In this document: positions 17,354 to 26,773 of the stretch, piece by piece
Numbering within the stretch: position 1 is the first letter of the stretch
How the letters are laid out: each line of letters opens with the position of its first letter
DNA from: Mycobacterium syngnathidarum
Lineage (GTDB): Bacteria; Actinomycetota; Actinomycetes; Mycobacteriales; Mycobacteriaceae
NCBI RefSeq assembly: GCF_001942625.1
Contig: NZ_MLCL01000042.1
Span: 1 to 64,000 of the forward strand
Length of the DNA stretch: 64,000 bases
Direction of reading: 5' to 3'
The notes under the pieces: generated by a model
The model's database searches: none
The model's input: only the letters and a program-made list of their open reading frames with translations
What the model was told of the DNA's origin: nothing
Position numbers and translations under genes: made by a program

Positions 17354-17893
17354 ATGACTAAACATCAACACCATCGCCGGTCCGCGGACGAGGCCGCCGA
17401 ATGGTTCGCGGGCAGGCTGCCCGATACGTGGTTCGCCGGCGATCCGACGGTGATCGTCGACCGCGAAGAGATCACCGTCATCGGCAGGCTGCCGGCTCTA
17501 GAAGACTCCGAGACCGCAGCCCGCGCCTCCGGTGGGGCCGCGCGATTCCGGGAGGAAACGCGTGGCGAGCGCATGCGCATCGCCGACGAGGCGCAGGGGC
17601 GATTCGATCGCAAGGTGTCCTGGGGCGTCGAGGTCAGCACGGGAGTCGACACCGACAATGACGTGGAGCGAATCCTGTTCACGCACATCGCCGTACCGGT
17701 GATGACCCGTCTCAAGCAGCCCGAGCGTCAGGTACTCGACACCTTGGTCGACGCGGGTGTGGCGCGGTCCCGCTCGGATGCGCTGGCCTGGTCGGTGCGC
17801 CTGGTGGGTCAGCACACCGACGAGTGGCTGGGCAAGCTGCGTGACGCCATGAAAGCCGTCGACGATCTGCGTGCTGAAGGGCCTGGCGTCTAG
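17354..17893 (+). CDS. Conserved-looking 179-residue protein of unknown function
   Basis: Not recognised. A soluble, acidic protein without signal peptide or membrane segment. The N-terminal half has ADEAAEWFAGRLPDTWFAGD and DREEITVIGRLPAL; the middle is Arg/Glu-rich (RFREETRGERMRIADEAQGR); the C-terminal part (LKQPERQVLDTLVDAGVARS, RSDALAWSVRLVGQ) could be a helix-turn-helix or ribbon-helix-helix-like fold. Coding potential is good (long open frame, GC-rich third positions). TAATCA (17341-17346) lies seven bases before the ATG, compatible with a leaderless start. It ends in a 4-base convergent overlap with the molybdopterin enzyme gene. Confidence 0.65.
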   Translation: MTKHQHHRRSADEAAEWFAGRLPDTWFAGDPTVIVDREEITVIGRLPALEDSETAARASGGAARFREETRGERMRIADEAQGRFDRKVSWGVEVSTGVDTDNDVERILFTHIAVPVMTRLKQPERQVLDTLVDAGVARSRSDALAWSVRLVGQHTDEWLGKLRDAMKAVDDLRAEGPGV

Positions 17894-20055
17894 ACCCGCT
17901 CGATCGCGACGTATACCGAGCCAAGCGTCGAGGTCTGTGACAGCGGATCGATGGCGGCGCGGTCAGCCAGCAGGTTGCGGTTGACCCCGTAGGACTCAGG
18001 TGCGCCACCGTGGCGCGGGTCGAACACCCGTGAGCCCCAGCCGTGGTCGAGCACCACGACCCCGCGGCGCGGTCGGTCGCTGAGGGTGGCTGTCACCTCC
18101 AACTGTCCTGTCGGGGAGAACAGCCGGACCCGGTCACCGGCCGCGATGCCCAGCGCCGCGGCGTCCTCGGGGTGCACCAGCATCTCGTTGCCCCTCCCGG
18201 CCGGGTGTAGGCCCGGCAATTCGTTGAGCCACGAATTCATCGAATGCCGACGGCGGCGGTTCCCGAGCAGGAACGGGAAACCCTCGGGCGCCACCGGATC
18301 CGGTGCCGCGAGCAGTTCCCGGGCTCGCGTCACGAATTCCTCGGGCGCCGCACGCACCTTGTGGTCCGGCGTCCGCAACGCATCGCGGAAGCGGCCGAAC
18401 CGCCGTGAGCCGAGTACCAGGCCATGTGGGTGGGCTTTGAGCTCGCGCCAGCTGAGCTTGTGCCCGTCGACCTTCCGCGAGGTGAGGATGATCAGGCGGT
18501 CCATCCAGTACGGGCCGAACCGCATACCGGGACGCCCGACGCGCGCCGCCAGCCACCGGGTTCCGCGGATGAAACTGTTGAATCCCTTGGCGCCGAACAG
18601 CGGCCGGCGCATCGCCAGCGCCAGATCGGTGAACACCCGCCACTCCTCGCGGGCGCCGTCCGGCGCTTCCACAGCCTTCACGCCGTACTGCACATAGGGC
18701 TCGTCGTGCATGCCACTGGTGAAGGCCAGCAGGTCGTCGCGTTCGAGCCAGTGCACCGCGGGCAATAGCCAGTGCGCGTGCCGGTGGCTCTCGCGCTGCA
18801 CCAGATCGATCGCCACCAGCAGGTCCAACTGTGCCAGGGCCGCGTCGAGGCTGTCCCCGTCGGGTCCGGAGACCACGGGGTTGCCCGAGTTGATCAGCAG
18901 CGCGCGGATCTGACCACGGCCGGGTGTGGTGATCTCGTCGGGCAGTTCGGCCAATGCGTGCGCACCGGCCACCAGATCACGTCCGGCCAACCGGCTGACG
19001 TGCGGGCGTGTGCCGGCCAGGCCGGCCAGCCGCAGCGTGTCGACGTAGCCCGGCTCGAAGCGGCGGCCACCCGGGCGGTCCATTCGTCCGGTGACCAGGT
19101 TGAGCACATGGCCCAGCCATTCGGCCACCGTGCCTGCGGCGTGCAGCGACACCCCGGTGCGGGTGATGACCATCGCCCCTGGCGCCGAGGCGAATTCGCG
19201 GGCCACCTGTTCGATCACGTCGCGGGCGATATCGCAGCGGGACGCCAGGTCGTCGAGGTCGGCTTCGGTGGTCAGGGTGCGTAGATCGGCGATACCGGTT
19301 GCCAGCTCGGTGCAATCGCCGCGGTGTTCGCGCCCCTCGTCGAGGATCACCTTGAGCATCGCCAGCAGCAGTGCCCAGTCCTGGCCGGGACGCACCGGCA
19401 GATGCAGATCGGCGGCCTGCGCACTCTCGGTACGGATCGGGTCGACCACCACGATGCGCGCGCCCTGCCGCTGGCGCGAGAGCGCGCGACGCCAGCCGCC
19501 GGGCACCGATTCCACCCAATTCCAGGCGCTCACAGCGGGATTGGCTCCGACGATCAGGAAGTAATCGCAATTGTCGACATCGGAAACCGGCACCATCAAC
19601 GGTGACCCGTACATGGCCTCGGCCACCACATGCAGCGCGTTCTGGTCCACAGATCCGACCGCGTATCGGTTGTGCGTTCCGACGGCGTCCAGCCAGGCAT
19701 TCATGAACACCAGGTTCGACGACGAGTAGCCGGCCGGATTTCCGTAGTAGGCCGCGACGGCGTCCGGCCCACCGGCGTCGATGATCCGGTTCATCCGCTC
19801 GGCGATGTCGGTGATCGCCTCGTCCCAGCTGGCCTCGACGTAGGTATCGCCGACGCGGCGCATCGGTGACAGGATCCGGCGGGGATGCTCCACCATCTGG
19901 CCGGCGGTGCGGCCTTTGGCGCAGAAATCGCCCCAGGTGTGGGGATTGAGCTTGTCGGCGGCGATCTTGCGCACCCGGTTGTCCTCGACCGTCACCTCGA
20001 GGCCGCAGGAGGCCAGGCAGTACCGGCAGAAGGTGTGCACGGTCCTGGTCGTCAT
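17890..20055 (-). CDS. Molybdopterin-dependent oxidoreductase with one 4Fe-4S cluster (Rv0197-like)
   Basis: A 721-residue member of the DMSO reductase superfamily. The N-terminal iron-sulfur motif has C10, C13, C17 and C45 (FCRYCLASC and WGDFCAKGR). Molybdopterin-binding segments follow (YYGNPAGYSSSN, VGANPAVSAWNW, INSGNPVVSGPD) and a C-terminal dinucleotide-binding domain (LLGNRRRRHSMNSW, LDHGWGSRVFDP). No signal peptide is present, so it is cytoplasmic. The segment YAVGSVDQNALHV, where formate dehydrogenases have their Mo-ligand Cys/Sec, has no Cys, so Mo ligation must differ. The substrate is unknown; M. tuberculosis Rv0197 is the nearest remembered relative. A palindromic operator overlaps the start region. 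Confidence 0.87.
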   Translation of the reverse strand: MTTRTVHTFCRYCLASCGLEVTVEDNRVRKIAADKLNPHTWGDFCAKGRTAGQMVEHPRRILSPMRRVGDTYVEASWDEAITDIAERMNRIIDAGGPDAVAAYYGNPAGYSSSNLVFMNAWLDAVGTHNRYAVGSVDQNALHVVAEAMYGSPLMVPVSDVDNCDYFLIVGANPAVSAWNWVESVPGGWRRALSRQRQGARIVVVDPIRTESAQAADLHLPVRPGQDWALLLAMLKVILDEGREHRGDCTELATGIADLRTLTTEADLDDLASRCDIARDVIEQVAREFASAPGAMVITRTGVSLHAAGTVAEWLGHVLNLVTGRMDRPGGRRFEPGYVDTLRLAGLAGTRPHVSRLAGRDLVAGAHALAELPDEITTPGRGQIRALLINSGNPVVSGPDGDSLDAALAQLDLLVAIDLVQRESHRHAHWLLPAVHWLERDDLLAFTSGMHDEPYVQYGVKAVEAPDGAREEWRVFTDLALAMRRPLFGAKGFNSFIRGTRWLAARVGRPGMRFGPYWMDRLIILTSRKVDGHKLSWRELKAHPHGLVLGSRRFGRFRDALRTPDHKVRAAPEEFVTRARELLAAPDPVAPEGFPFLLGNRRRRHSMNSWLNELPGLHPAGRGNEMLVHPEDAAALGIAAGDRVRLFSPTGQLEVTATLSDRPRRGVVVLDHGWGSRVFDPRHGGAPESYGVNRNLLADRAAIDPLSQTSTLGSVYVAIERV

Positions 20056-20080
20056 TACACCAACACTACAATTTGTAATG
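20053..20080. promoter_or_regulatory. Inverted repeat at the start of the molybdopterin enzyme gene
   Basis: CATTACA (20053-20059) and TGTAATG (20074-20080) are perfect 7-base arms 14 bases apart. Nested beside them is TACAA-T-TTGTA (20067-20077). The A/T-rich element is conspicuous in this GC-rich DNA and resembles a TetR-family operator. It covers the start codon side of the gene and would allow expression separate from the ABC exporter genes upstream. Confidence 0.5.
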
Positions 20081-20092
20081 GTGTTTCGGGTG

Positions 20093-21985
20093 CTAAACCC
20101 GGGTCATCTCCCAGTACCGGCCATGCCGCGACATGAGCTCCCCGTGGGTACCGCGTTCGATGATCCGTCCGGCGTCCATCACCAGGATCAGGTCGGCATC
20201 GCGGATCGTCGAAAGCCGGTGCGCGATGATGAAACTCGTGCGGTCCCGACGCAACTCGGCCATCGCCTGCTGGATCAGCAGTTCGGTGCGGGTGTCCACC
20301 GCGCTGGTCGCCTCGTCGAGCACCAGCACCCGCGGCCGCGCCAGCACCGCCCGCGCGATCGTGATGAGCTGTTTCTCACCGGCACTGATGGCGCCGCCAT
20401 CGTCGTCGACCCGGGTGGCATATCCGTCCGGCAGGGTGTGCACGAACCGGTCCACGTACGCCGCCCTGGCCGCCGCGAGCACCTCGTCCTCAGAGGGATC
20501 CGGGCGGCCGTAGGCGATGTTGTCGTAGATGGTGCCGCCGAACAGCCAGGTGTCCTGCAGCACCATCCCGATCGAGGACCGCAGCGATTGCCGGTTCACC
20601 GTCGAGATGTCCACGCCGTCGATCAGGATGCGCCCGGAGTCGACCTCGTAGAAGCGCATCAGCAGGTTCACACACGTGGTCTTGCCCGCACCGGTAGGGC
20701 CGACGATGGCCACGGTGCTGCCCGCCTCGGCCACCAGCGAAAGGTCTTCGATCACCGGCGTGTCCGGGAGGTAGCCGAAGTTGACCCGCTCGAACTGGAC
20801 GCGGCCCGCGCCGATCGCCAGGGCGGTGTCCGGTTCAGCGGACTGCTCCTCGGCGTCGAGCAGGTCGAAAACGCGTTCGGCACTGGCGATCCCGGATTGC
20901 AGCGTGTTGTACATCCCGGCCACCTGGCCCAGCGGCTGGTTGAACTGGCGCACGTACTGGATGAACGCCTGGATGCTGCCCAGGGTGATCTGGCCGCCGG
21001 CCACCTGCAGACCGCCCACCACGGCGACGGCCACATAGCTGAGATTGCCGATGAACATCGTCGACGGGCCGACCAGGCCCGAGAAAAACTGTGCCCCGAT
21101 GCTGGACTGGTAGACCTCGTCATTGAGTTCGTCGAAGCGACGCTGCGCGGCCTCGCGGTGCCCGAACGTTTTCACGATCGTGAAGCCGCTGTAGGTCTCC
21201 TCGATGTGGGCCGCCAAGCGGCCGGTGTTGCGCCATTGCGCGACGAACAACGGCTGGGAGCGACGGGTGATCCAGCGCGTCACCCACAGGGACAGTGGCA
21301 CGGTGACGACCGTCAGCAGTGCCAGCAGGGGTGAGATTGTCAGCATCATCACCAGGACGGCGAATACCGTCAGCACCGAGGTCAGCAGCTGGCTGATGGT
21401 CATCGACACCGAGCCCTGGATGTTGTCGATGTCGTTGGTGACGCGGCTGAGCACCTCGCCGCGCTGACGGGAATCGAAGTAGGACAGCGGCAGCCGGTGC
21501 AGCTTGTCCTCCACCTCGGCGCGCAGCGCCACCATGGTGCGTTGCACCGTCACGTTGAGCAGCCGGGCCTGAAGCCAAACCAGCAGCGCGGCAAGCAGGT
21601 ACAGTCCCAGCGCCAGGGCCAGGGTGCGGGCCACCGCCGCGAAGTCAACCCCCTGGCCGGGCACCACGTTCATCCCCGAAAGCAGGTCGGCGAACGCGTT
21701 GTCGCCGCGGGCCCGGGCTGCCTCGACGGCCTGCTCCTTGCTCAATCCCGCGGGCAGCTCCCGCCCGATCACACCGTTGAACAACAGGTCGGTCGCATGT
21801 CCGAGAATCCGCGGGCCGATTACTCCGAGCGCGATCCCGGCCACACCGAGCAGTATCACGGAGATCGCCAGGCCCCGTTGCGGTATCAGGCGTCTGAGCA
21901 GCCGCAGGGCCGAGCCACGGAAGTCCCGGGTGCGTTCGGCGGGTGCAACCGGGGTTCCACTGCGGCGCAGCGCGGGCCCGGTCAT
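20093..21985 (-). CDS. ABC exporter half-transporter, ATP-competent Walker B (Rv1272c-like)
   Basis: A 630-residue fused membrane/ATPase protein starting at [10 protein letters not shown] (ATG 21985, overlapping the partner gene stop as ATGA). Six membrane helices occupy about 35-340, with the usual cytoplasmic coupling segment [19 protein letters not shown]. The nucleotide domain has Walker [10 protein letters not shown], Walker [13 protein letters not shown] with the catalytic Glu, and H-loop IIAHRLSTI. The signature is degenerate: ISAGEKQ replaces LSGGQ. It should pair with the next protein to form a heterodimeric exporter of drugs or lipids (M. tuberculosis Rv1272c-Rv1273c). Confidence 0.9.
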   Translation of the reverse strand: MTGPALRRSGTPVAPAERTRDFRGSALRLLRRLIPQRGLAISVILLGVAGIALGVIGPRILGHATDLLFNGVIGRELPAGLSKEQAVEAARARGDNAFADLLSGMNVVPGQGVDFAAVARTLALALGLYLLAALLVWLQARLLNVTVQRTMVALRAEVEDKLHRLPLSYFDSRQRGEVLSRVTNDIDNIQGSVSMTISQLLTSVLTVFAVLVMMLTISPLLALLTVVTVPLSLWVTRWITRRSQPLFVAQWRNTGRLAAHIEETYSGFTIVKTFGHREAAQRRFDELNDEVYQSSIGAQFFSGLVGPSTMFIGNLSYVAVAVVGGLQVAGGQITLGSIQAFIQYVRQFNQPLGQVAGMYNTLQSGIASAERVFDLLDAEEQSAEPDTALAIGAGRVQFERVNFGYLPDTPVIEDLSLVAEAGSTVAIVGPTGAGKTTCVNLLMRFYEVDSGRILIDGVDISTVNRQSLRSSIGMVLQDTWLFGGTIYDNIAYGRPDPSEDEVLAAARAAYVDRFVHTLPDGYATRVDDDGGAISAGEKQLITIARAVLARPRVLVLDEATSAVDTRTELLIQQAMAELRRDRTSFIIAHRLSTIRDADLILVMDAGRIIERGTHGELMSRHGRYWEMTRV

Positions 21986-23745
21986 CGCGGCTCTCCGGCG
22001 GTGATGGCCTGCGAGGCGGCGAACTCGGCGTAGGTGGGACAGTCGGTGAGCAGCGACTCGTGGGTGCCGATGCCGACGATGCGGCCGTCTTCGACCACGA
22101 CCACCTGATCGGCCTCGATCACCGTCGAGATCCGCTGCGACACGATCACCACGGTGGCGTCGGCCGACACTTCGCGCAGGGCGGCCCGCACCCGTGCATC
22201 GGTGTGCACGTCGAGTGCCGAGAACGCATCGTCGAACAGGTAGATGGCGGGTCTGCGGACCACGGCGCGGGCGATCGCGAGCCGTTGCCGCTGCCCGCCC
22301 GAGAAATTGATGCCGCCCTGGGCCACCGGACGGTTGAGGCCGTCGGGGTGGGCGGCCACGAAGTCGTCGGCCGCCGCGATCCGCAGCGCCTCCCACATCT
22401 GTTCGTCGGTGAGCTCCTGCCCCGGTACCGCGCCGTAGCGCAGGTTCTCGGCGATCGTCCCGGAGAACAGGTACCCGCGCTGGGGGACCAGGCCGATGGT
22501 CGCCCACAGCTGTTCGAGGTCGAGTTCGCGTACATCGATGCCGTCGACGCGCACCGCACCGGAGCTGACGTCGTAGAACCGGCAGACCATTGCGAGCAGG
22601 GTGGACTTGCCCGACCCGGTGGATCCTACGACCGCGGTGGTGGTGCCGCGCCGGGCGTGAAACGAAACCTGCTGCAGCACAGGTCGATCCGCGCCGGGGT
22701 AGCTGAACGATGCGTCTTCGAAGGTGATCTCGCCGTCCAGCGTCTGCGGTCGGACCGGATCGACCGGGGTGGTGATGCGGGGTCGAGTGGCCAGCACGCC
22801 GCTGACACGTTCGGCGCACACGGAAGCGCGCGGCAGCATGACCGCCAGAACCGCGGCCATCAGCACGGCCATCAGGATCTGCATGAAGTAGGCCAGGAAC
22901 GCGATGAGAGAGCCGACCTGCATGTGGCCGGCATCGATGCGTAGCCCGCCGAACCAGATCAGCGCGACACTGGACACGTTGATCACCAGCGTGGTGGCCG
23001 GCAGCATCAGCGCCTGCCACCGCCCGGCTTCCAGTGCGGTCGCCGACAGGGCCTGGTTGGCATCGGCGAACCGGCGCCCTTCGACGGGTTCGCGGGCGAA
23101 TGCCCGGATCACCCGGACGCCGGACAGCTGATCGCGCATCACGCGGTTGATCCCGTCGATCAACCGCTGCATGCGACGGTAGATCGGCATCAGGTGTCTG
23201 ATGATCGCGTAGTTGGTCAGTGCCAGGACCGGCACGCTGACGACGAGCAGCCACGACAGCCCGGCATCCTGGTGCAGCGCCATCAGGATGCCGCCGACCG
23301 ACATGATCGGGGCGGTGATCAGGATCGTGGCGGTCATCTGCAGCAGCTGCTGGATCTGACCGACGTCGTTGGTGGTACGGGTCAGCAGCGAGGGGGCGCC
23401 GAATCTGGCGGTCTCTTCGGCCGAGAAGGAGGTGACGTGGTGGAAGATCGCCGACCGCAGATCGCGACCGAAGCCCATGGCCGCACGTGACCCGAAGAAC
23501 ACCGCTCCGATGGCGCAGGCCACCTGCAGACCGGTCACGGCCAGCATCACCCCGCCGAGTTCGATGATCCGCTGGGTGTCGCCCTTGGCCACCCCGTCAT
23601 CGATGATGGCCGCGTTGACCGTCGGCAAATACAGCGTGGCCAAGGTGCTGATCACCTGAAGTGTCGCGACGACCGCGAGCAGCCGCCGGTATGGCCGCGC
23701 GTACTGTCGCAGCAGCGCCCAGAGCATCTGGCTACTCTCGCACAC
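21982..23745 (-). CDS. ABC exporter half-transporter, degenerate Walker B (Rv1273c-like)
   Basis: A 587-residue half-transporter: six membrane helices (about 15-310), then the nucleotide domain with Walker [10 protein letters not shown], canonical signature [14 protein letters not shown] and Walker [12 protein letters not shown], where the usual catalytic Glu is Asp. In heterodimeric exporters one composite ATP site combines the altered Walker B of one chain with the altered signature of the other; exactly that combination is seen here with the downstream partner (ISAGEKQ). The gene diverges from lprB, as in M. tuberculosis. Confidence 0.9.
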   Translation of the reverse strand: MCESSQMLWALLRQYARPYRRLLAVVATLQVISTLATLYLPTVNAAIIDDGVAKGDTQRIIELGGVMLAVTGLQVACAIGAVFFGSRAAMGFGRDLRSAIFHHVTSFSAEETARFGAPSLLTRTTNDVGQIQQLLQMTATILITAPIMSVGGILMALHQDAGLSWLLVVSVPVLALTNYAIIRHLMPIYRRMQRLIDGINRVMRDQLSGVRVIRAFAREPVEGRRFADANQALSATALEAGRWQALMLPATTLVINVSSVALIWFGGLRIDAGHMQVGSLIAFLAYFMQILMAVLMAAVLAVMLPRASVCAERVSGVLATRPRITTPVDPVRPQTLDGEITFEDASFSYPGADRPVLQQVSFHARRGTTTAVVGSTGSGKSTLLAMVCRFYDVSSGAVRVDGIDVRELDLEQLWATIGLVPQRGYLFSGTIAENLRYGAVPGQELTDEQMWEALRIAAADDFVAAHPDGLNRPVAQGGINFSGGQRQRLAIARAVVRRPAIYLFDDAFSALDVHTDARVRAALREVSADATVVIVSQRISTVIEADQVVVVEDGRIVGIGTHESLLTDCPTYAEFAASQAITAGEPR

Positions 23746-23840
23746 CTGCCTGTGTGGTTCCGTGTCCCGCAGTCATCGTGTCCGTGTTGGAGAAAGGCCA
23801 GGTCAGTCAGCATGTCGGGATGGGGCGTAGGTGTTGCAGC

Positions 23841-23853
23841 TACAGTGCATGGC
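23841..23853 (+). promoter_or_regulatory. Leaderless promoter of lprB
   Basis: TACAGT (23841-23846) followed by seven bases and then the GTG at 23854. This TAnnnT-N7 spacing would place the transcription start on the GTG itself, which supports the chosen start over an upstream ATG at 23752. Confidence 0.5.
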
Positions 23854-24438
23854 GTGACTGCCCGCACGTCCACCAAGCCACTACACCGCAATGCCAGAAC
23901 CTTGGCGGTACTGGCTGCGGCGATGGTCCCGGTGTTCGCCGGGTGTTCGACCGACGAGCCCGCATCCCCCGAGGTTCCCCAGACCCAGACGCAGAGCGCA
24001 GGCGGTGCCGCCAAGCACGGCCCGCATTTTCCGCACTGCGGCGGCGTGACGGACCAGACGGTGACCGAGTTGACGCAGGTGCAGGGGCTGGTCAACACCG
24101 CGACCAATTCGTCGGGTTGCCAGTGGCTGCAAGGTGGCAGCATCTTGGGACCGCACTTCTCGTTCACCTGGTTCCGGGGCAGCCCGATCGGCCGCGAGCG
24201 CAAGACCGAGGAACTGTCGCGGACCAGCGTGGAGGACATCAACATCGAGGGCCACGGCGGTTTCATCGCGATCGGCGAGAACCCGCTCAAAGCCGGCGAC
24301 GTGAATCTGTGTGAGATCGGTATCCAATTCGACGACGATTTCATCGAGTGGTCCGTGAGCTTCGACCAGAAGCCCTATCCCGATCCGTGCGAAGTCGCCA
24401 AGGAACTGACCCGCCAGTCGATTGTGAATTCCAAATGA
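23854..24438 (+). CDS. lprB: LprB-like lipoprotein (DUF3558)
   Basis: A 194-residue lipoprotein from GTG 23854: signal peptide with lipobox FAGC (Cys31), then a DUF3558-type domain with HFPHCGGV, SSGCQWLQGG, TWFRGSP and a C-terminal Cys in YPDPCEVAKELT. Position between the divergent ABC exporter and a second DUF3558 lipoprotein matches M. tuberculosis lprB (Rv1274). The function is unknown; DUF3558 lipoproteins are frequent in mycobacterial envelopes. The stop overlaps the start of lprC, so both are made together. Confidence 0.85.
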   Translation: MTARTSTKPLHRNARTLAVLAAAMVPVFAGCSTDEPASPEVPQTQTQSAGGAAKHGPHFPHCGGVTDQTVTELTQVQGLVNTATNSSGCQWLQGGSILGPHFSFTWFRGSPIGRERKTEELSRTSVEDINIEGHGGFIAIGENPLKAGDVNLCEIGIQFDDDFIEWSVSFDQKPYPDPCEVAKELTRQSIVNSK

Positions 24439-24992
24439 TGACGCGACGTGGGATCAGAGGACTGACGGCCGTGCTCGCCGGGCTGGCGGCTTTCGCCGGA
24501 CTGACCGGTTGCACCACCACGGTCGACGGCACCGCCGCCAAGGAGGGGTCCATCAGCGGCCCCAGTAACAACAGGTCCGAGAAGACCTACCCCAACCTCC
24601 TCAAGGAGTGCGATGTCCTGACCACGGACATCCTCGCCAAGACGGTGGGTGCCGACCCGCTGGACATCCAGAGCACGTTCGTCGGCGCAGTGTGCCGCTG
24701 GCAGGCGGCCAACCCGGCCGGCCTGGTCGACATCACCCGGTTCTGGTACGAGCAGGGCAGCCTGGACAACGAACGTCAGACGGCCGAGCAGCTGCAGTAC
24801 GGGATCGAGCAACGGCGGATCGCCGGTGTCGATTCGATCATCATGAGGCCCGACGGGCTCAACGGTGCGTGCGGCGTGGCCAGCGACGCGGCCGGTGTGG
24901 TGGGTTGGTGGGTCAATCCGCAGGCCCCGGGGATCGATGCCTGCCCCATGGCCATCAAGCTCATGGAACTGACGCTGGCCACCAACTCCTAA
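24435..24992 (+). CDS. lprC: LprC-like lipoprotein (DUF3558)
   Basis: A 185-residue lipoprotein with lipobox LTGC (Cys26), a short Ser/Asn/Lys linker, and a DUF3558 domain: CDVLTTDILAKTVGAD, AVCRWQAANP, TRFWYEQGSL and a final GIDACPMAIKLMELTLA. Four exported Cys suggest two disulfides. It is the partner and probable paralogue of the preceding lipoprotein (Rv1275 in M. tuberculosis). Two adjacent ATGs (24435 and 24438) are possible starts; the first overlaps the lprB stop. It ends in a 3-base convergent overlap with the phosphatase gene. Confidence 0.85.
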   Translation: MMTRRGIRGLTAVLAGLAAFAGLTGCTTTVDGTAAKEGSISGPSNNRSEKTYPNLLKECDVLTTDILAKTVGADPLDIQSTFVGAVCRWQAANPAGLVDITRFWYEQGSLDNERQTAEQLQYGIEQRRIAGVDSIIMRPDGLNGACGVASDAAGVVGWWVNPQAPGIDACPMAIKLMELTLATNS

Positions 24993-25510
24993 CGGGGTAC
25001 GTGGAAGCGCATCAGTGTCGCACCGCCGAGTGCCAGCTGGTCCCATGAGCTGTTGACGCGCACCACCGCGATCGCCGAGGTCGGGAACTTCAGCGAAATA
25101 CTCTCCGCAGCAGATCGGTTCGAGCCGTCCGACAGCCCGAGAGCGACGGCGGACACGGCGGGCTCGTGCCCGATCACCAACAGCGTCGACGGATCGGTGC
25201 CGAAACGCGACGTGGCACCGTTGATCTCGTCGATGACGGTTCCCGGCCGGGCGTCGTAGATGCGCTGGGCGAACTGCACGGGCGCGTCGATGCCGGTGCG
25301 CTCCAACGTCTGCCGGGTGCGCGCTGCCGTAGAGCACAGCACCGCGTCCACGGCCGGGAGGTTGGCCCGGATCCAGTCTCCGGCCAGCGCCGCCTCCCTG
25401 ATGCCGCGCGCGGCCAGGGGACGGTCGTGGTCGGCCACCCCGTCGGGATAGTCCGACTTGGCGTGGCGCATCAGCAGCAGGGTTCTCATCGGACTGTCGG
25501 GGGCGGCCAT
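24989..25510 (-). CDS. SixA-like histidine phosphatase (Rv1276c-like)
   Basis: A 173-residue histidine-phosphatase-superfamily protein. The catalytic motif is LLLMRHAKSD (RHA in place of RHG, as in SixA), with a following Arg-rich CSTAARTRQT and the second catalytic His in VIGHEPAVSA. SixA removes phosphate from phosphohistidine proteins; the target here is unknown. The ATG at 25510 (MAAPDSP) is preferred; MRTLLLM at 25489 is also possible, and an ATG at 25540 would add an unlikely N-terminus. The location matches Rv1276c. Confidence 0.85.
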   Translation of the reverse strand: MAAPDSPMRTLLLMRHAKSDYPDGVADHDRPLAARGIREAALAGDWIRANLPAVDAVLCSTAARTRQTLERTGIDAPVQFAQRIYDARPGTVIDEINGATSRFGTDPSTLLVIGHEPAVSAVALGLSDGSNRSAAESISLKFPTSAIAVVRVNSSWDQLALGGATLMRFHVPR

Positions 25511-25621
25511 TCTCAACAGAGTAGGCAAGCCTGAGGCCATGCCGCTGCAGGTCCCGAGACTTGTCGGCCCGCAGTTTTACACTCGCCTTGCTTGGTGAGA
25601 GACACTGAAGGGACGGGGCCG

Positions 25622-26773
25622 ATGCGTTTTCTGCACACCGCCGACTGGCAACTCGGCATGACCCGTCACTTCCTCAGCGGTGAGGCCCAGCCTCGTTACT
25701 CCGCGTCGCGCCGCGAAGCGGTGGCGGCGCTGGGCCCGGTGGCCGCGGCCTCGGGCGCGGAGTTCGTCGTGGTGTCCGGGGACGTGTTCGAGCACAACCA
25801 GTTGGCCCCGCGTGAGGTCAGCTTGTCGCTGGAGGCCATGCGCGCCATCGGCGTACCGGTGTATCTGTTGCCGGGCAACCATGATCCGCTCGATGCCGCC
25901 TCGGTCTACACGAGCGCACTGTTCACCACCGAATGCCCGGACAACGTCGTGGTCCTCGACCGTGCGGGGGTGCACGAGGTGCGCCCGGGGCTGGAGATCG
26001 TGGCCGCGCCGTGGCGGTCCAAGGCGCCCACCTCGGATCTGGTCGGCGACGTGCTGGCCGGTCTGCCGGCCGACGGTGCCACCCGGGTGGTGGTCGGCCA
26101 CGGTGGCGTCGACCTCCTCGATCCGGACAAGGGCAAGCCGTCGCTGATCCGGCTGGCCACTGTCGAGGACGCGTTGGCCCGCGGCGCGGTTCATTATGTG
26201 GCATTGGGGGACAAGCACTCTCGCACCGAGGTCGGGTCGACCGGGCGGGTCTGGTACTCGGGCTCACCTGAGGTGACGAACTATGACGACATCGAATCGG
26301 ACCCGGGTCACGTACTTGTGGTCGATATCGACGAGACCGATCCGCAGCGCGGCGTTCGGGTTGCGTCCGAGCGAGTGGGCCGGTGGCGGTTCATCACGCT
26401 GCGCCGTGAGGTGGACACCGATCGCGATGTGGCCGATCTGGATCTGAATCTGGATCTGTTGGAGGACAAGGAACATACCGTCGTACGGCTGGCCTTGACT
26501 GGCTCGCTGACCGTGACTGACAAGGCCGCGCTGGACGCCTGCCTGGATCGCTATGCCCGGTTGTTCGCGGCGCTCACGCAGTGGGAGCGGCACACCGAGA
26601 TCGCGGTCCTGCCCGCCGATGGCGAATTCGACGACCTGGGTATCGGTGGGTTCGCGGCGGCCGCGGTCGATGAGTTGGTGGCCACCGCTCGCACCGACGG
26701 CGCCGCGGCCGACGACGCACGCGCGGCACTGGGGCTGTTGCTGCGTCTGGTCGACCGGGGGAGTGCGGCATGA
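25622..26773 (+). CDS. SbcD-like metallophosphoesterase/nuclease (Rv1277-like)
   Basis: A 383-residue calcineurin-type nuclease. Metal-binding motifs are HTADWQ (D8, H5), SGDVFEHN (D54), PGNHD (N86-H87-D88), VVGHGGVD and ALGDKHSR. It pairs with the SMC-like ATPase encoded immediately downstream (TGA/ATG overlap), the arrangement of SbcD-SbcC or Mre11-Rad50. The complex should process DNA ends in the cytoplasm. The sequence differs from classical SbcD and corresponds to the second mycobacterial pair Rv1277-Rv1278. The ATG at 25622 follows a purine-rich AAGGGACGGGG; GTG at 25592 would add ten residues. Confidence 0.87.
   Translation: MRFLHTADWQLGMTRHFLSGEAQPRYSASRREAVAALGPVAAASGAEFVVVSGDVFEHNQLAPREVSLSLEAMRAIGVPVYLLPGNHDPLDAASVYTSALFTTECPDNVVVLDRAGVHEVRPGLEIVAAPWRSKAPTSDLVGDVLAGLPADGATRVVVGHGGVDLLDPDKGKPSLIRLATVEDALARGAVHYVALGDKHSRTEVGSTGRVWYSGSPEVTNYDDIESDPGHVLVVDIDETDPQRGVRVASERVGRWRFITLRREVDTDRDVADLDLNLDLLEDKEHTVVRLALTGSLTVTDKAALDACLDRYARLFAALTQWERHTEIAVLPADGEFDDLGIGGFAAAAVDELVATARTDGAAADDARAALGLLLRLVDRGSAA

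Noticed and set aside
21986..23254. N-terminal extension that would make a 1053-residue ABC protein
   Set aside because: The extra part is an out-of-frame reading of the partner half-transporter. A normal ATG at 21985 with an ATGA overlap gives a standard 630-residue protein.
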